Origin: Psychrobacillus sp. OK032
GTDB lineage: Bacteria; Bacillota; Bacilli; Bacillales_A; Planococcaceae
DNA: 64,000 nt
Direction of reading: 5' to 3'
Assembly: GCF_900111345.1 (NCBI RefSeq)
Contig: NZ_FOGY01000004.1
Coordinates: 186,001 to 250,000 of the forward strand
Part shown: positions 26,049 through 36,113 of the stretch, piece by piece
How the letters are laid out: the number at the start of each line of letters is the position of its first letter
How positions within the stretch are numbered: position 1 is the stretch's first letter
The notes under the pieces: generated by a model
The model's database searches: none
Told to the model about the DNA's origin: nothing
Seen by the model: only the letters and a program-made list of their open reading frames with translations
Made by a program: the position numbers and the translations under genes

Positions 26049-27077
26049 ATGAGAGGATTTATTGAAAAAATAGAGAAAAACGAGCATTTACAGTATGAAG
26101 AGATGGTGGAGGCTTCACAAATAATGTTTGATGAAGCGACAGAATTACAGCAAATTGCTGATTTTCTAATTGCACTATCTAAAAAGGGAGAAACAGCAAA
26201 CGAAGTAGCAGCACTATCTACTGTGATGAAGTCATTTGCGTTAAAACTGAATGAACCAATAGGAAATTATATGGATAACTGTGGAACTGGTGGAGACGGC
26301 TTAAAGAGCTTCAACATCAGTACGACTTCTGCTTTTGTATTAGCAGGAGCTGGAGCATCTATCGCAAAACACGGAAATAGGAAAATTTCAAGTGCGGCAG
26401 GCAGCTCGGACGTATTAGAAGCACTAGGGATAGACACCAATATCCCTGCAGATGCGTCCATGGATTTACTTGCACGAGAAGGGCTTACTTTTCTCTACGC
26501 ACCAAGTGTACACCCGAGATTAAAACGAATTGGGCAAGTACGACAACAAATTGGAAAGCCAACAATCTTCAATTTAATTGGTCCTTTGACAAACCCAATA
26601 GAACTTGCAACTCAGTATACTGGTATTAATCGACCGGACTTTACGATGGAATATGCAACTGTTTTGCAAATGCTTGGAAGAGATCGTGCAATAGTTGTTT
26701 GCGGAGCTCTAGGGATGGATGAAGCGTCTTTAGCAGGAAAAAATTCCTTTGTACTACTGGATAAAGGAGATTTAATTCCTTTCACTTTAACACCAGAAGA
26801 TGTTGGACTTAAAGCTGCTCCAGTAACAGCAATACGGGGTGGAAATGCATTAGAGAATGCAAAAATCATGCGATCAGTGCTGCAAGGAGAACGTAGCCCA
26901 TTTTTTGACACAGTCATTTTCAATGCAGGTGTAGGTTTGTATGCAAATGCGATGGTAGGTACTATTCAAGAAGGTGTAAAACTAGCAGCGGATAGTATTT
27001 TATCAGGCAAGGCACTTGCAAAATTAGATGCGGTTATCGAGTTCAGCAACAATGTGCGTGAACAGGAGGTTGTATGA
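26049..27077 (+). CDS. trpD: Anthranilate phosphoribosyltransferase
   Basis: 342 residues, cytoplasmic; transfers phosphoribosyl from PRPP to anthranilate, second step of tryptophan synthesis. The PRPP-binding motif is NCGTGGD (about 77-83), followed by FNISTTSAFVLAGAG and KHGNRKISSAAGSSDVLEALG. Length is standard. It is the first gene behind the T-box: trpE and trpG, which often come first in Bacillales operons, are missing. It overlaps trpC by four bases (ATGA). Confidence 0.97.
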   Translation: MRGFIEKIEKNEHLQYEEMVEASQIMFDEATELQQIADFLIALSKKGETANEVAALSTVMKSFALKLNEPIGNYMDNCGTGGDGLKSFNISTTSAFVLAGAGASIAKHGNRKISSAAGSSDVLEALGIDTNIPADASMDLLAREGLTFLYAPSVHPRLKRIGQVRQQIGKPTIFNLIGPLTNPIELATQYTGINRPDFTMEYATVLQMLGRDRAIVVCGALGMDEASLAGKNSFVLLDKGDLIPFTLTPEDVGLKAAPVTAIRGGNALENAKIMRSVLQGERSPFFDTVIFNAGVGLYANAMVGTIQEGVKLAADSILSGKALAKLDAVIEFSNNVREQEVV

Positions 27078-27868
27078 TGGCAACGATTTTAGATAAGATT
27101 TTAGTGGAGAAAAAGAAACAAATAGAGATCATGCTAGAGCAATCAACTCTATTACTAGAAAAAAATGTGGAACGTCCTTCTTTATTTGATCGATTATACC
27201 GTAGTGAGCATTTGCAGGTAATTTCGGAAATAAAACGTGCTTCTCCTTCTAAAGGTTTAATTGTGGAAGGCGTAGACCCAGAAGCCCAAGCAAAAGCCTA
27301 TTATGAGGCAGGAGCAGCTTGTATATCTGTTTTGACGGATACTCCATTTTTCAAAGGGTCTTTTGAAGATCTAGCTGAGGTTGCACGAACTGTTCCTATT
27401 CCTTTATTATGTAAAGATTTTATAATCCATCCGGTTCAAATTGATCATGCTAAAAATGCAGGGGCTTCTGTCATTCTTTTGATAGTGGCAGCACTGAATA
27501 CAGAAGAGCTATCTGAACTTTATAAATATGCAACTAATCTAGGGCTAGAAGTTTTAGTCGAAGTACATGATGCAGAAGAATTGAATAGTGCACTGCGGCT
27601 TGGTGCAAAAATAATCGGCGTTAATAACCGAGATTTACGAACGTTTGATGTCGACTTAAAACGTACAGAAGAAATTGCCGCTATCTTTCCGTTTCATGAA
27701 GAGCGAGTACTCATTAGTGAAAGCGGCATTTGGAATACGGAAGATGCAGAGCGAGTAGCAAAAGTTGGTGCTAGCGGAGTGCTAGTTGGCGAGTCACTGA
27801 TGCGAAGTGGCGATGTTGGAATTGCACTTCGTTCCTTACAAGTGGAGCGAGGGGGCATCACGAAATGA
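27074..27868 (+). CDS. trpC: Indole-3-glycerol phosphate synthase
   Basis: 264 residues, TIM-barrel, closing the indole ring from carboxyphenylamino-deoxyribulose phosphate. Active-site motifs: EIKRASPSKG, LLCKDFIIHPVQI and LISESGIW, with the phosphate-binding GASGVLVGESLM at the end. Translationally coupled to trpD (ATGA) and to trpF (ATGA). Confidence 0.97.
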   Translation: MMATILDKILVEKKKQIEIMLEQSTLLLEKNVERPSLFDRLYRSEHLQVISEIKRASPSKGLIVEGVDPEAQAKAYYEAGAACISVLTDTPFFKGSFEDLAEVARTVPIPLLCKDFIIHPVQIDHAKNAGASVILLIVAALNTEELSELYKYATNLGLEVLVEVHDAEELNSALRLGAKIIGVNNRDLRTFDVDLKRTEEIAAIFPFHEERVLISESGIWNTEDAERVAKVGASGVLVGESLMRSGDVGIALRSLQVERGGITK

Positions 27869-28467
27869 CGAAAGTGAAAATTTGCGGGTTAATGGAAAAA
27901 GAACATGTTGCTGCTGCTATAGAGGCAGGTGCAGATGCAATTGGCTTTGTTTTTGCTCCTAGTAAGCGACAAATCACGGTGGAAAAGGCTCAAGAACTGG
28001 CGAAAGCAATTCCTTCCACTGTGTGGAAAGTTGGTGTCTTTGTTAATCCAACAAAAGAGGAACTGGAAAGAGCTTATCATGAAGTACCTTTAGATTTTAT
28101 TCAATTTCATGGTAGTGAAACTCCAGATGATATTCAATCAACTAAATATCCTTCGATTAAAGCATTGTCTATTCGAAGCGAAGAAGATGTCGAAGCTGCA
28201 AAGGGGTATAATACGGACTTCTTCTTATTCGATGCACCTCAAGCTGGGAGCGGAATCACATTTGATTGGCAGTTGATGAAGGGGCATGCAGTTGCACAGG
28301 AAAAAGTGATTCTAGCAGGTGGGCTAAATACAGAAAACGTAGCGGAAGCCATTCATCGTGTGAAACCTTATATGGTAGATGTATCCAGTGGAGTGGAAAG
28401 ACAGGGTAAAAAAGACGAGCAATTGATTAAAGCATTTATACAAACAGTAAAAAGTGAGGAGAGATGA
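27865..28467 (+). CDS. trpF: Phosphoribosylanthranilate isomerase
   Basis: 200 residues, TIM-barrel, converting phosphoribosylanthranilate to the ribulose form. Motifs: [10 protein letters not shown] with the catalytic Cys near residue 7, [20 protein letters not shown], and the catalytic Asp in [11 protein letters not shown]. Start ATG 27865 overlaps the trpC stop. Confidence 0.96.
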   Translation: MTKVKICGLMEKEHVAAAIEAGADAIGFVFAPSKRQITVEKAQELAKAIPSTVWKVGVFVNPTKEELERAYHEVPLDFIQFHGSETPDDIQSTKYPSIKALSIRSEEDVEAAKGYNTDFFLFDAPQAGSGITFDWQLMKGHAVAQEKVILAGGLNTENVAEAIHRVKPYMVDVSSGVERQGKKDEQLIKAFIQTVKSEER

Positions 28468-28471
28468 GCAA

Positions 28472-29665
28472 ATGGTACAAACAAAAGCAAGTCGTTATGG
28501 TCGATTTGGAGGACAATTCGTTCCAGAAACATTAATGACAGCACTGATAGAGTTAGAAACAGCTTATGAGAATGCTATAATTGATCCCGCTTTCATAGAA
28601 GAAGTCAATTATTACTTAAAGGATTATGTAGGTCGAGAAAACCCGCTTTATTTTGCTGAACGTTTAACTCGTCAGATTGGCGGTGCGAAAATTTATTTAA
28701 AGCGTGAAGATTTGAACCACACCGGAGCTCATAAAATTAATAACACCATTGGGCAGGCACTACTTGCAAAGCGGATGGGGAAGAAGAAAATAGTAGCTGA
28801 AACTGGAGCGGGACAGCACGGGGTTGCAACTGCTACCGTTTGTGCATTATTTGATATGGAATGTGTCGTTTTTATGGGGAAAGAAGATGTTCGCAGACAG
28901 GAGTTAAATGTATTCCGAATGGAGCTTCTTGGTGCAAAAGTCGTGTCAGTCGATCAAGGTTCTGGAACACTAAAAGATGCTGTGAATGAAGCACTTCGCT
29001 ATTGGGTTTCGAATGTTGAAGACACGCATTACATACTTGGTTCCGCGCTTGGACCACATCCATTTCCTAAAATTGTTCGTGACTTCCAACGTGTAATCGG
29101 TGTGGAAACTAGAAGACAAATAGTAGAAAAAGAGGGCCGTTTACCGGATGCAGTAGTTGCTTGTGTTGGAGGAGGCAGTAATTCAATTGGTATGTTCCAT
29201 CCTTTTATAGATGATGAGAGTGTTTCCTTGTATGGCGTAGAAGCAGCTGGAAGCGGAATAGATACAGGTAAGCATGCTGCAGCAATTGCGGGGGGAAAAG
29301 AAGGAGTATTGCACGGGGCGTATATGTATGTACTACAAGATGACGATGGGTTAATTCAAGAAGCGCATTCGATTTCTGCCGGATTAGATTATCCTGCAGT
29401 TGGACCAGAGCATTCTTACCTACATGATATAGGTCGAGTAACATTTACTTCTGTAACAGATAGCGAAGCACTCGATGGATTACAATTGCTTGCAAAAACA
29501 GAAGGGATTATTCCTGCCTTAGAAAGTGCTCATGCTATTCACTATGCGGCAGGTTTGGCTAAAACAATGCGTGAAGATGAAATAATTGTCATTTGTTTAT
29601 CAGGTCGTGGCGATAAAGATGTTCATACTGTTCGAGAAGCGCTTGGAGGTACTCAAAATGACTAA
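28472..29665 (+). CDS. trpB: Tryptophan synthase beta chain
   Basis: 397 residues; PLP enzyme joining indole and serine. The PLP lysine is in [14 protein letters not shown]; other motifs are [35 protein letters not shown] and [11 protein letters not shown] chose ATG 28472 ([10 protein letters not shown]), nine bases after GAGGAGA, rather than an upstream ATG at 28454 that would overlap trpF. Forms the alpha2-beta2 complex with TrpA, whose start lies eight bases before the trpB stop. Confidence 0.97.
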   Translation: MVQTKASRYGRFGGQFVPETLMTALIELETAYENAIIDPAFIEEVNYYLKDYVGRENPLYFAERLTRQIGGAKIYLKREDLNHTGAHKINNTIGQALLAKRMGKKKIVAETGAGQHGVATATVCALFDMECVVFMGKEDVRRQELNVFRMELLGAKVVSVDQGSGTLKDAVNEALRYWVSNVEDTHYILGSALGPHPFPKIVRDFQRVIGVETRRQIVEKEGRLPDAVVACVGGGSNSIGMFHPFIDDESVSLYGVEAAGSGIDTGKHAAAIAGGKEGVLHGAYMYVLQDDDGLIQEAHSISAGLDYPAVGPEHSYLHDIGRVTFTSVTDSEALDGLQLLAKTEGIIPALESAHAIHYAAGLAKTMREDEIIVICLSGRGDKDVHTVREALGGTQND

Positions 29666-30437
29666 AACAACTTTAACTAAAGCAATACAAAACCGTGTGA
29701 ACGAAAGTGAAAAAGCGTTTATTCCATATATCATGGGTGGGGATGGTGAGTTAAAAGATCAAATATTATTCCTTCAAGAGGCAGGAGCTACTGCAATCGA
29801 AGTTGGTATCCCGTTCTCCGATCCAGTTGCGGATGGTCCGACGATTCAACGGGCTGGGGAACGAGCACTTCAAAATGGCGTCACATTGCGAACTATTTTA
29901 GATGAATTACGTGTTATTCGAGATGAAGTTAAGATTCCCCTTGTTATCATGACTTATATAAATCCAATATTAAGCTATGGCATCGAAGCATTTGCTCAAG
30001 CATGTAAGGAAACTGGAGTTTACGGCTTAATCGTTCCAGATGCACCATTAGAAGAAAGTGAAATGTTGAAAAGTGCATTTCTAGAAACGGATGTCGCACT
30101 TGTCCAACTCATTTCGCTAACTAGCTCACCTGAACGTATGGAAAAGATTGTAGCTGCTGGTGAGGGTTTCATTTATGCAGTCACAGTTAATGGTATTACG
30201 GGAGTTAGAGATGGATTTGATGATCAATTAGAAAAATATTTGAAGCAATTGAAAGAAATTAGTACAGTGCCAGTTCTGGCTGGATTCGGTATTTCAACCC
30301 CGGAACAAGTGAGATCGGTTGGTACCTTTGCAGATGGAGTTATTGTAGGAAGTGCGATTGTAGAGGCGTTTCATCAGAATGAATTAGAGAAGATACGAGA
30401 GCTAGTTGTAGCTTCTAAAAAGGAAGTACTTAGCTAA
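29658..30437 (+). CDS. trpA: Tryptophan synthase alpha chain
   Basis: 259 residues, TIM-barrel that cleaves indole-3-glycerol phosphate to indole. Motifs: catalytic Glu in [21 protein letters not shown], Asp in [11 protein letters not shown], and the phosphate loop GFGIST...GVIVGSAIV. The start ATG 29658 lies within the end of trpB and is preceded by TTGGAGGTACTC. The operon ends at the terminator 30445-30477. Confidence 0.97.
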   Translation: MTKTTLTKAIQNRVNESEKAFIPYIMGGDGELKDQILFLQEAGATAIEVGIPFSDPVADGPTIQRAGERALQNGVTLRTILDELRVIRDEVKIPLVIMTYINPILSYGIEAFAQACKETGVYGLIVPDAPLEESEMLKSAFLETDVALVQLISLTSSPERMEKIVAAGEGFIYAVTVNGITGVRDGFDDQLEKYLKQLKEISTVPVLAGFGISTPEQVRSVGTFADGVIVGSAIVEAFHQNELEKIRELVVASKKEVLS

Positions 30438-30444
30438 TAAAAAT

Positions 30445-30477
30445 GGCCCTTTGATGTGAAGTCATAGGGCTTTTTTA
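30445..30477 (+). terminator. trp operon terminator
   Basis: GCCCTTTGA / TCATAGGGC stem plus TTTTTT. Confidence 0.85.
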
Positions 30478-30604
30478 TTGGGGATTTTGTGGCTTTCCAT
30501 GTGTATTATTTAATATTTCTTGCTTACCAATATCATCATTCTAGTTTATTATTAAGAGAATGGTTTAAATATTGGAAACATTAATGAAATGAGGATAATA
30601 AAGG

Positions 30605-31486
30605 ATGAATATTATAATAAGTCCACCTATAGACATTGAAAAGCTCTCACTTTTTTTAGAAGAAATGAATAAGAAACCGGAAAGTCATATCGGTTATTGT
30701 GGGAAAGCGAATGATGAGATCGCACATACGCTGCTCCATGAGTTTTCTGATATAGATATCTCCCAATGCTTTGCAGTTGCATATGAAAATAAAGAGATAA
30801 TTGGTGCTCTAGGACTTGATATAGATATGGAAAGCAAAAGTGCAGAAGTATGGGGACCTTATATTAAAAATGAATCGGAGTATCTGCAGCTTGCTGATAT
30901 GTTATGGGAAAAAGTAAATGGATTGTCTAATATCGTAGTGAATGAGTTTTCATTTTTTGTGAATAAAGAAAATACATTCGCCCAACAGTTTGCAATAAAT
31001 AAACAGGCAGTTTATAAAGGAAATCATCAATTATTGAAAGCTTTCCGAAACGATTTAGGTGAAGTTGATTTAGAACAAATAGTGTCATATGACCTTCACT
31101 ATAAAGATTCATTTTCTAGCCTTCATGAAGCTACATTTCCAAAAACATATTATAGTTCATCTCAAATACTCCAACGATTAAATAAACATAATCGTTTAAT
31201 TGTGATGACAGATAATGAGGAAAGGATCAAAGGATATGTTTATGTAGAAGCAAGCCCAGAGCATAAAGAAGGCGCGATTGAATATATTACAATTTCTCCT
31301 GACTATCGAAAACAAGGGATTGGAACAAAACTAATCCGAGCCGCTTTGTCCTATCTTTTTTCTTACAAAGAAATCGAAGAAATTTCACTGAGCGTTGAAA
31401 TAGAAAATCATCAAGCTATCCGTTTATATAAATCAGCGGGTTTTAAGTTAGAGCATGAGCTTGTTTATTATCTAAAAAGGGAATAA
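30605..31486 (+). CDS. Tandem GNAT-domain acetyltransferase
   Basis: A 293-residue protein. The C-terminal half (about 155-293) is a clear GNAT fold with the acetyl-CoA loop ISPDYRKQGIGTKLI and the closing IENHQAIRLYKSAGFKL. The N-terminal half looks like a degenerate second GNAT domain without a proper loop. Substrate unknown. Monocistronic, start ATG after GAGGATAATAAAGG. Confidence 0.85.
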   Translation: MNIIISPPIDIEKLSLFLEEMNKKPESHIGYCGKANDEIAHTLLHEFSDIDISQCFAVAYENKEIIGALGLDIDMESKSAEVWGPYIKNESEYLQLADMLWEKVNGLSNIVVNEFSFFVNKENTFAQQFAINKQAVYKGNHQLLKAFRNDLGEVDLEQIVSYDLHYKDSFSSLHEATFPKTYYSSSQILQRLNKHNRLIVMTDNEERIKGYVYVEASPEHKEGAIEYITISPDYRKQGIGTKLIRAALSYLFSYKEIEEISLSVEIENHQAIRLYKSAGFKLEHELVYYLKRE

Positions 31487-31491
31487 AGCAA

Positions 31492-31707
31492 TTACGGATT
31501 TTTAGGTGTTTTTTCTTCGTATTCGGTTTCGTGTTTTGTATCTTGAATGCTTTTTTCTTGTTTGATATCCGTTTTAGTACCGTTCATCAAGTCGTCAAAA
31601 GGTGTGTATCGATTTGATGGGATCCGTTTTGTTGTAAACATTTTATAGCACACAAACAAGAAAAGAATCAAATAGATGACAGCAAAAATTATACTCATAT
31701 AACTCAT
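31492..31707 (-). CDS. Small membrane protein (DUF3951-like)
   Basis: 71 residues, starting at ATG 31707 (MSYMSIIFAVIYLILFLFV) behind AAAAGGAGTGCG. One N-terminal transmembrane helix, then FTTKRIPSNRYTPFDDLMNG and an acidic tail. The YTPFD motif recalls the small DUF3951 proteins of Bacillales. Function unknown. Convergent with the GNAT gene. Confidence 0.7.
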   Translation of the reverse strand: MSYMSIIFAVIYLILFLFVCYKMFTTKRIPSNRYTPFDDLMNGTKTDIKQEKSIQDTKHETEYEEKTPKNP

Positions 31708-31898
31708 AATGGTACGCACTCCTTTTTGTATATATTCTATTCTATGCAAGAAAGAGATTTACCTTTAAGGGCAACTGGTGTATTGAAATTATTTTGCAGG
31801 ACAACCCCATTATTAAGCAAACGAAGCATACTCCCTTTCTTTCGCAAATACAATATATAGAACTAATTATTCTATTATGAGAAAGGGGAAAGGAAGGC

Positions 31899-32273
31899 GT
31901 GGGTATCCGATTTATCAAGATTTCGGTCGTTTATTTTGTCATTGGGGTTCTTTTAGGTCTGTATATGTCGATGGCGCACGATTATGCATTAACGGGTGTG
32001 CATGTACATGTCAATCTGCTTGGTTGGGCATCATTTGCATTAGCCGGATTTATTTATCATTTATTTCCAAGTACGAGTAGCAACATGTATGCAAAGCTCC
32101 ATTTTTGGAGCGCGAATATCGGACTTCCATTAATGATGATTGCACTTACAGTCCTTATTTTAAACGGCGCAGAAGTGGCAACTGTATTTATTGCAATAGG
32201 TGGAGTGCTTGTAGTGTTTAGTGTGATTATGTTCGCTATTAATGTATTGGCAAACGTACGGGCTGCAAATTAA
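31899..32273 (+). CDS. Small haem-copper-oxidase-subunit-I-like membrane protein
   Basis: A 124-residue protein with four hydrophobic segments. The first part (FVIGVLLGLYMSMAHDYALTGVHVHVNLLGWASFALAGFIYHLFP) resembles the beginning of cbb3/NorB-type oxidase subunit I, including the HVHVN block, but the protein is only a quarter of that length and lacks the copper-site helices. Such stand-alone proteins are common in Bacillales and are of unknown role. Start GTG 31899. Confidence 0.75.
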   Translation: MGIRFIKISVVYFVIGVLLGLYMSMAHDYALTGVHVHVNLLGWASFALAGFIYHLFPSTSSNMYAKLHFWSANIGLPLMMIALTVLILNGAEVATVFIAIGGVLVVFSVIMFAINVLANVRAAN

Positions 32274-32287
32274 ATTAATAAAATAAA

Positions 32288-32335
32288 ATGCCGACCTGTT
32301 GTTCCATCGATGAATAGCGGATCGGCTTTTTTGTA
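32288..32335 (+). terminator. Probable terminator
   Basis: GCCGACC...GGATCGGC imperfect stem followed by six T residues. Confidence 0.5.
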
Positions 32336-32431
32336 TGTAAAATTAGGTTGTGAAGTATCTGAAAATAATGTAAAGTGAAATCCTCGTTTAAAATACTAAA
32401 ATAATTTAAATACATAGAATAGGAGGAGAAG

Positions 32432-33316
32432 ATGAAGAAGCCTAATATAGCATTCTTAAATAAATGCATTTCTTTTCAGTTTATTAAGGAAGGATTTTCA
32501 GATGATGAGAAATGGTGTGTCGACCATACTTATTTGCTCCGGCTTTCCCCACATGGAGATGTGAATAAATTAATCAAGCAAGCGGAGATTGTAAATACAA
32601 TACATGCATTGGATAAACACATACCTTATGTACATGACATAGGAATTGTTGATGGTAGAGCCTATATGATTTTAGACTATATAGGTGGAGAAAATGGGGA
32701 AGTAGCTCTACCGGTGAAAAGTGAAAAAGAACAATATGATATTGGAAGTCAAGTAGGAAAAACGCTTAAGCGTCTACATAGCGTTCAAGCACCAGCTGAA
32801 CAGCCGAATTGGGAAGAGACTTGGCGGGATCGAGTAGAAAGACAAGCACCTCGGTTCAAGGAAATAGTTAATAAAAATGTTCACTATGAATGCATCCTCC
32901 CTTTTATTCAAGATAATTTGCATTTATTAAAAAATCGACCTAGCTGCGTTCAACATTATGATTTTCATCCTGGCAATATATTAGTGGAGGATAATCGATT
33001 TACCGGATTGATTGATATGCAAAAAATTACATATGCGGATCCAATCAATGAGTTCTATAAAATGGAATACTTTAATGTCCCTATTAGTAGAGAATATTCC
33101 AAAGGCGTATTAAACGGTTATCACGACCATCAACCAATTCCTCTTTCTTTTTGGGAACTACATCGTTTATATGCAGCGATTCATATAGTTTCTGCCGAAG
33201 TATGGGGCCATGAAGTTGCCGTGAACCAAAGAGAAAAATTTCAAAGGTATACTCGTTTTACACTAGATCAGTTTGAAGATTTTAATCTACTTGTTCCAAA
33301 ATGGTATAACAAATGA
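32432..33316 (+). CDS. APH-family phosphotransferase
   Basis: A 294-residue kinase-like protein of the aminoglycoside phosphotransferase/choline kinase fold. The catalytic loop reads CVQHYDFHPGNILVED (Brenner motif with Asp near 172) and the metal-binding Asp is in GLIDMQK. The hinge region MILDYIGGENGE is visible. Substrate is unknown; relatives phosphorylate aminoglycosides or small metabolites. Start ATG 32432 after AGGAGGAG. Confidence 0.85.
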   Translation: MKKPNIAFLNKCISFQFIKEGFSDDEKWCVDHTYLLRLSPHGDVNKLIKQAEIVNTIHALDKHIPYVHDIGIVDGRAYMILDYIGGENGEVALPVKSEKEQYDIGSQVGKTLKRLHSVQAPAEQPNWEETWRDRVERQAPRFKEIVNKNVHYECILPFIQDNLHLLKNRPSCVQHYDFHPGNILVEDNRFTGLIDMQKITYADPINEFYKMEYFNVPISREYSKGVLNGYHDHQPIPLSFWELHRLYAAIHIVSAEVWGHEVAVNQREKFQRYTRFTLDQFEDFNLLVPKWYNK

Positions 33317-33354
33317 ACAGACTGCTCACTAAATTGATAGTGGGCGGTTTGTTT
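33316..33354 (+). terminator. Rho-independent terminator
   Basis: AACAGACTGCTCACT / AGTGGGCGGTTTGTT stem with G-T pairs, followed by TTGTTTT. Confidence 0.75.
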
Positions 33355-33540
33355 TGTTTTTCAAGGTATAATTATTTTATAAACTAGCAAACTATTTTCT
33401 ACTTTAATACGAATATATAGATGAAACGGCAATAATGATTAGGAAGCATGTGGTGAGGGTTCTGGGGTCTGGTATTTTTATTTCTCCAACAGTATAATCA
33501 GTACTAGGTACTAAAACTAGCTAATAAAAAGGGGATTAAT

Positions 33541-34128
33541 ATGTATCATTTTACATTATCAATTGCAAAATTGGTTGTACGTTTATATGGGAAAGTAGAA
33601 GTGAAAAACCAGCATTTGTTACCTAAGAACGAGGGGTATATCGTGACTTGTACGCACAGAGGTTGGCTGGAGATCGTCATCCTAGGAATATGTGTGCCAA
33701 ATCCAATACACTTTATGGCAAAGAAAGAGCTTTTTGAAAACAAAGTGATTGGATGGTTCTTGAGAAAAATTAATGCCTTTCCTGTCGACCGAAATAACCC
33801 ATCGCCGAGTAGTATTAAGCAACCAGTGAAGCTTTTAAGATCTGGAGAAGTAATAGGCATATTTCCGAGCGGCACTAGAACATCAGAAGAAGCTCCTTTA
33901 AAAAGAGGAGCTGTAACAATTGGGAATTTATCAAAAGCACCAATCGTTCCTGCCTTATATGTAGGTCCGAGAACATTAAAAGAGTTACGGAAAATGAAAA
34001 AAGCGACCATTATATTTGGAGAACCCTTTTACATAAAAACAAATAGCAAAGAGGAACTTGCTACCTATACCGAACTGCTAAATGAAAAAACTAACTTACT
34101 AGAAAAACAGATAGGAAGAATGGAATAA
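33541..34128 (+). CDS. 1-acyl-glycerol-3-phosphate acyltransferase (PlsC/YhdO-like)
   Basis: A 195-residue membrane-associated acyltransferase predicted to make phosphatidic acid. It closely follows the YhdO layout: CTHRGWLEIVILG, HFMAKKELFENKVIGWFL, FPVDRNNPSPSSIK, GIFPSGTRTSEEAPLKRGA. In the catalytic HX4D motif the aspartate is replaced by glutamate (HRGWLE, about 39-44), which may weaken activity. No partner genes nearby. Confidence 0.85.
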   Translation: MYHFTLSIAKLVVRLYGKVEVKNQHLLPKNEGYIVTCTHRGWLEIVILGICVPNPIHFMAKKELFENKVIGWFLRKINAFPVDRNNPSPSSIKQPVKLLRSGEVIGIFPSGTRTSEEAPLKRGAVTIGNLSKAPIVPALYVGPRTLKELRKMKKATIIFGEPFYIKTNSKEELATYTELLNEKTNLLEKQIGRME

Positions 34129-34333
34129 ATGGTGAATCGATCGAACTCCTCCGATAATCGATCCATCTTCGTGAATATTCCCAACCAACCTTCGTGCTTT
34201 CATTGACACAAGAAGATAATGATACTATACGCCTTAAGGCTTAGATGTAATCACTGCTCCAGACCATTTGAATATATTCTATGTTCTATATAATAAGATG
34301 TAACAAGTAATATATTAAATGGGGGATGACAAG

Positions 34334-35128
34334 ATGAGTTTTAAAAAGATTGCAATTATTTGTTTGTTTGTATTACTAGCTGGAGCAGCGATAAATATTA
34401 TTTTAAATGTCCAAGATAAATTCGTACAAAAATCAGATGAAATTATCGTAGAGGATACAAATTATTCTAACATTGAGGTTGTAGCAGATAATGCAGCTGT
34501 TGAATTACTGCCAACAAAAGAAAGTAATACGACAGTATCATTTTCAGGTAAGATGAAGAAAAAATTGAACTATCATTTAAATGCCGATGTTAAAGGGGAT
34601 ACACTTTATGTTGAGCTAAAAGAAAAACGTTGGAATTTCATCCAATTTGGTTTTTCTTCATTAAACAATAAAATCACTATACGAGTACCTGAAAAGGAAT
34701 ATAGTACTATTAAAACCGAAATCGATAATGGGTCAATAATCGTAAAAAAGATGCAAGCTACAAGCCTAAATCTCGAATCAAATAATGGTAGGATAGATTT
34801 GACAGATATTGCTGCTGAAAGCATCCATGTCCAAACAGACAATGGAAAAATTTTATTCAATAATGTAGAGGGCTCTATAAATGCTGAAACCGATAATGGG
34901 CAAATATCATTAATCACTAACAGCCTAGATCAAGCAATTACGTTAGAAACCAATAATGGACTTATTAGTATTCAAGCTAAGCAGGAACCGACGAATGCAA
35001 CGATTCATGCTAAAACAGACAATGGAAGAATAAGCATTTTTGGCAAATCAGCAGAACAAACAACGTATGGAAAAGGTGAAAACATAATCAACCTATCAAC
35101 TGATAACGGAATGATCACTGTAAAATAA
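34334..35128 (+). CDS. Membrane-anchored DUF4097 (LiaG-like) beta-helix protein
   Basis: A 264-residue protein with one N-terminal transmembrane helix (KKIAIICLFVLLAGAAINII) and an extracytoplasmic domain of repeated short strands, each carrying a DNG or NNG turn (IDNGSI, SNNGRI, TDNGKI, TDNGQI, TNNGLI, TDNGRI, TDNGMI), typical of DUF4097 adhesin-like beta-helices. ATG 34334 follows GGGGGATGACAAG and is preferred over 34319. LiaG-type proteins are linked to envelope-stress systems, but no liaRS-like genes are adjacent. Confidence 0.8.
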   Translation: MSFKKIAIICLFVLLAGAAINIILNVQDKFVQKSDEIIVEDTNYSNIEVVADNAAVELLPTKESNTTVSFSGKMKKKLNYHLNADVKGDTLYVELKEKRWNFIQFGFSSLNNKITIRVPEKEYSTIKTEIDNGSIIVKKMQATSLNLESNNGRIDLTDIAAESIHVQTDNGKILFNNVEGSINAETDNGQISLITNSLDQAITLETNNGLISIQAKQEPTNATIHAKTDNGRISIFGKSAEQTTYGKGENIINLSTDNGMITVK

Positions 35129-35240
35129 GATAATTATTTAATGAGGATCAACTAATATTGACTTCCATGATTTTCTTTGTTAAATTAATTCTAAGAAGAG
35201 AAGAATCATGTGGAAACAAATTGAATTATACAAAATATAC

Positions 35241-35272
35241 ACTCGTCCTAATTGCGGGACGAGTTTTTTTGA
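35241..35272 (+). promoter_or_regulatory. Terminator hairpin just upstream of the yitT-like gene
   Basis: ACTCGTCC-TAATTGC-GGGACGAGT followed by eight Ts, ending 29 bases before ATG 35301. It may end the DUF4097 transcript, but there is little room for a promoter after it, so it may instead be an attenuator for the next gene; TTGACT-17-TAAATT at about 35158-35186 could drive such a leader. Confidence 0.6.
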
Positions 35273-35300
35273 TGAATTTGTTAGAAGGGGTCTTTGTTTT

Positions 35301-36113
35301 ATGAAAAATATAATCATTATAGTAGGATCGCTAATCATAGCTTTTGGCTTCAATTGTTTTTTAGTTCCGCACGGTATACTCAGCAGTGGAATTAGCGGTA
35401 TTGCTATATTACTCGGTATTATCTCACCATTTGATACAGGTTTACTCAACTTCGTGTTAAACTTACCATTACTGATTTTAGGCTATTTTAAATTAGGAAA
35501 GAAGATTACGATTAATACGCTCATTTGTGTTATCTCTCTTTCTCTATTCTTATACTTTATACCAGCAGAATCGATCACAAATAACATGTTGCTTTCTTCT
35601 ATTTTCGGTGGAATCATTAGCGGTGTTGGTGTTGGACTTATTATGAAATACTCTGGAACTTCTGGAGGATTAGATATAATTGCCATCATTGTCTCTAGAT
35701 CAAGCAATATTAGTGTTGGCTTATTGTTAACAGGTATGAATGGCATTATCGTACTCATTTCAGGTGCTGTTTTTAATTGGGAGATTGCATTATATACGTT
35801 ACTCGCAATTTATTTATCTGGGAAAATGGTCGATACGATTTATACGAATCACGAAAAACTGACGATGCAAATCGTTACGACGCAAGGGGACCTCATACGA
35901 CAAGATTTAATGCAATCGATTTATCGTGGCATTACGATAACGGATGGGTACGGAGGGTTTACGCAAGAAAAGAAACAGATCTTAATGATGGTGGTTACCC
36001 GATATGAAACGATGCAGATTAAACAAATCGTTCATAAGCACGATGAAAAAGCATTTATCAACATATTTGAAACAGTTGAAGTTGTTGGAAATTTTGCAAG
36101 AAATGAAAAATAA
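35301..36113 (+). CDS. YitT family membrane protein
   Basis: A 270-residue protein with about five to six transmembrane segments (residues 1-180) and a cytoplasmic DUF2179 domain (MQIVTTQGDLIRQDLMQSIYRGITITDGYGGFTQEKKQILMMVVTR). Role unknown. I prefer ATG 35301 (MKNIIIIVGSL, with GAAGGGG upstream); the frame is open back to ATG 35208 through the terminator-like hairpin, which would add 31 unlikely residues. Confidence 0.85.
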   Translation: MKNIIIIVGSLIIAFGFNCFLVPHGILSSGISGIAILLGIISPFDTGLLNFVLNLPLLILGYFKLGKKITINTLICVISLSLFLYFIPAESITNNMLLSSIFGGIISGVGVGLIMKYSGTSGGLDIIAIIVSRSSNISVGLLLTGMNGIIVLISGAVFNWEIALYTLLAIYLSGKMVDTIYTNHEKLTMQIVTTQGDLIRQDLMQSIYRGITITDGYGGFTQEKKQILMMVVTRYETMQIKQIVHKHDEKAFINIFETVEVVGNFARNEK

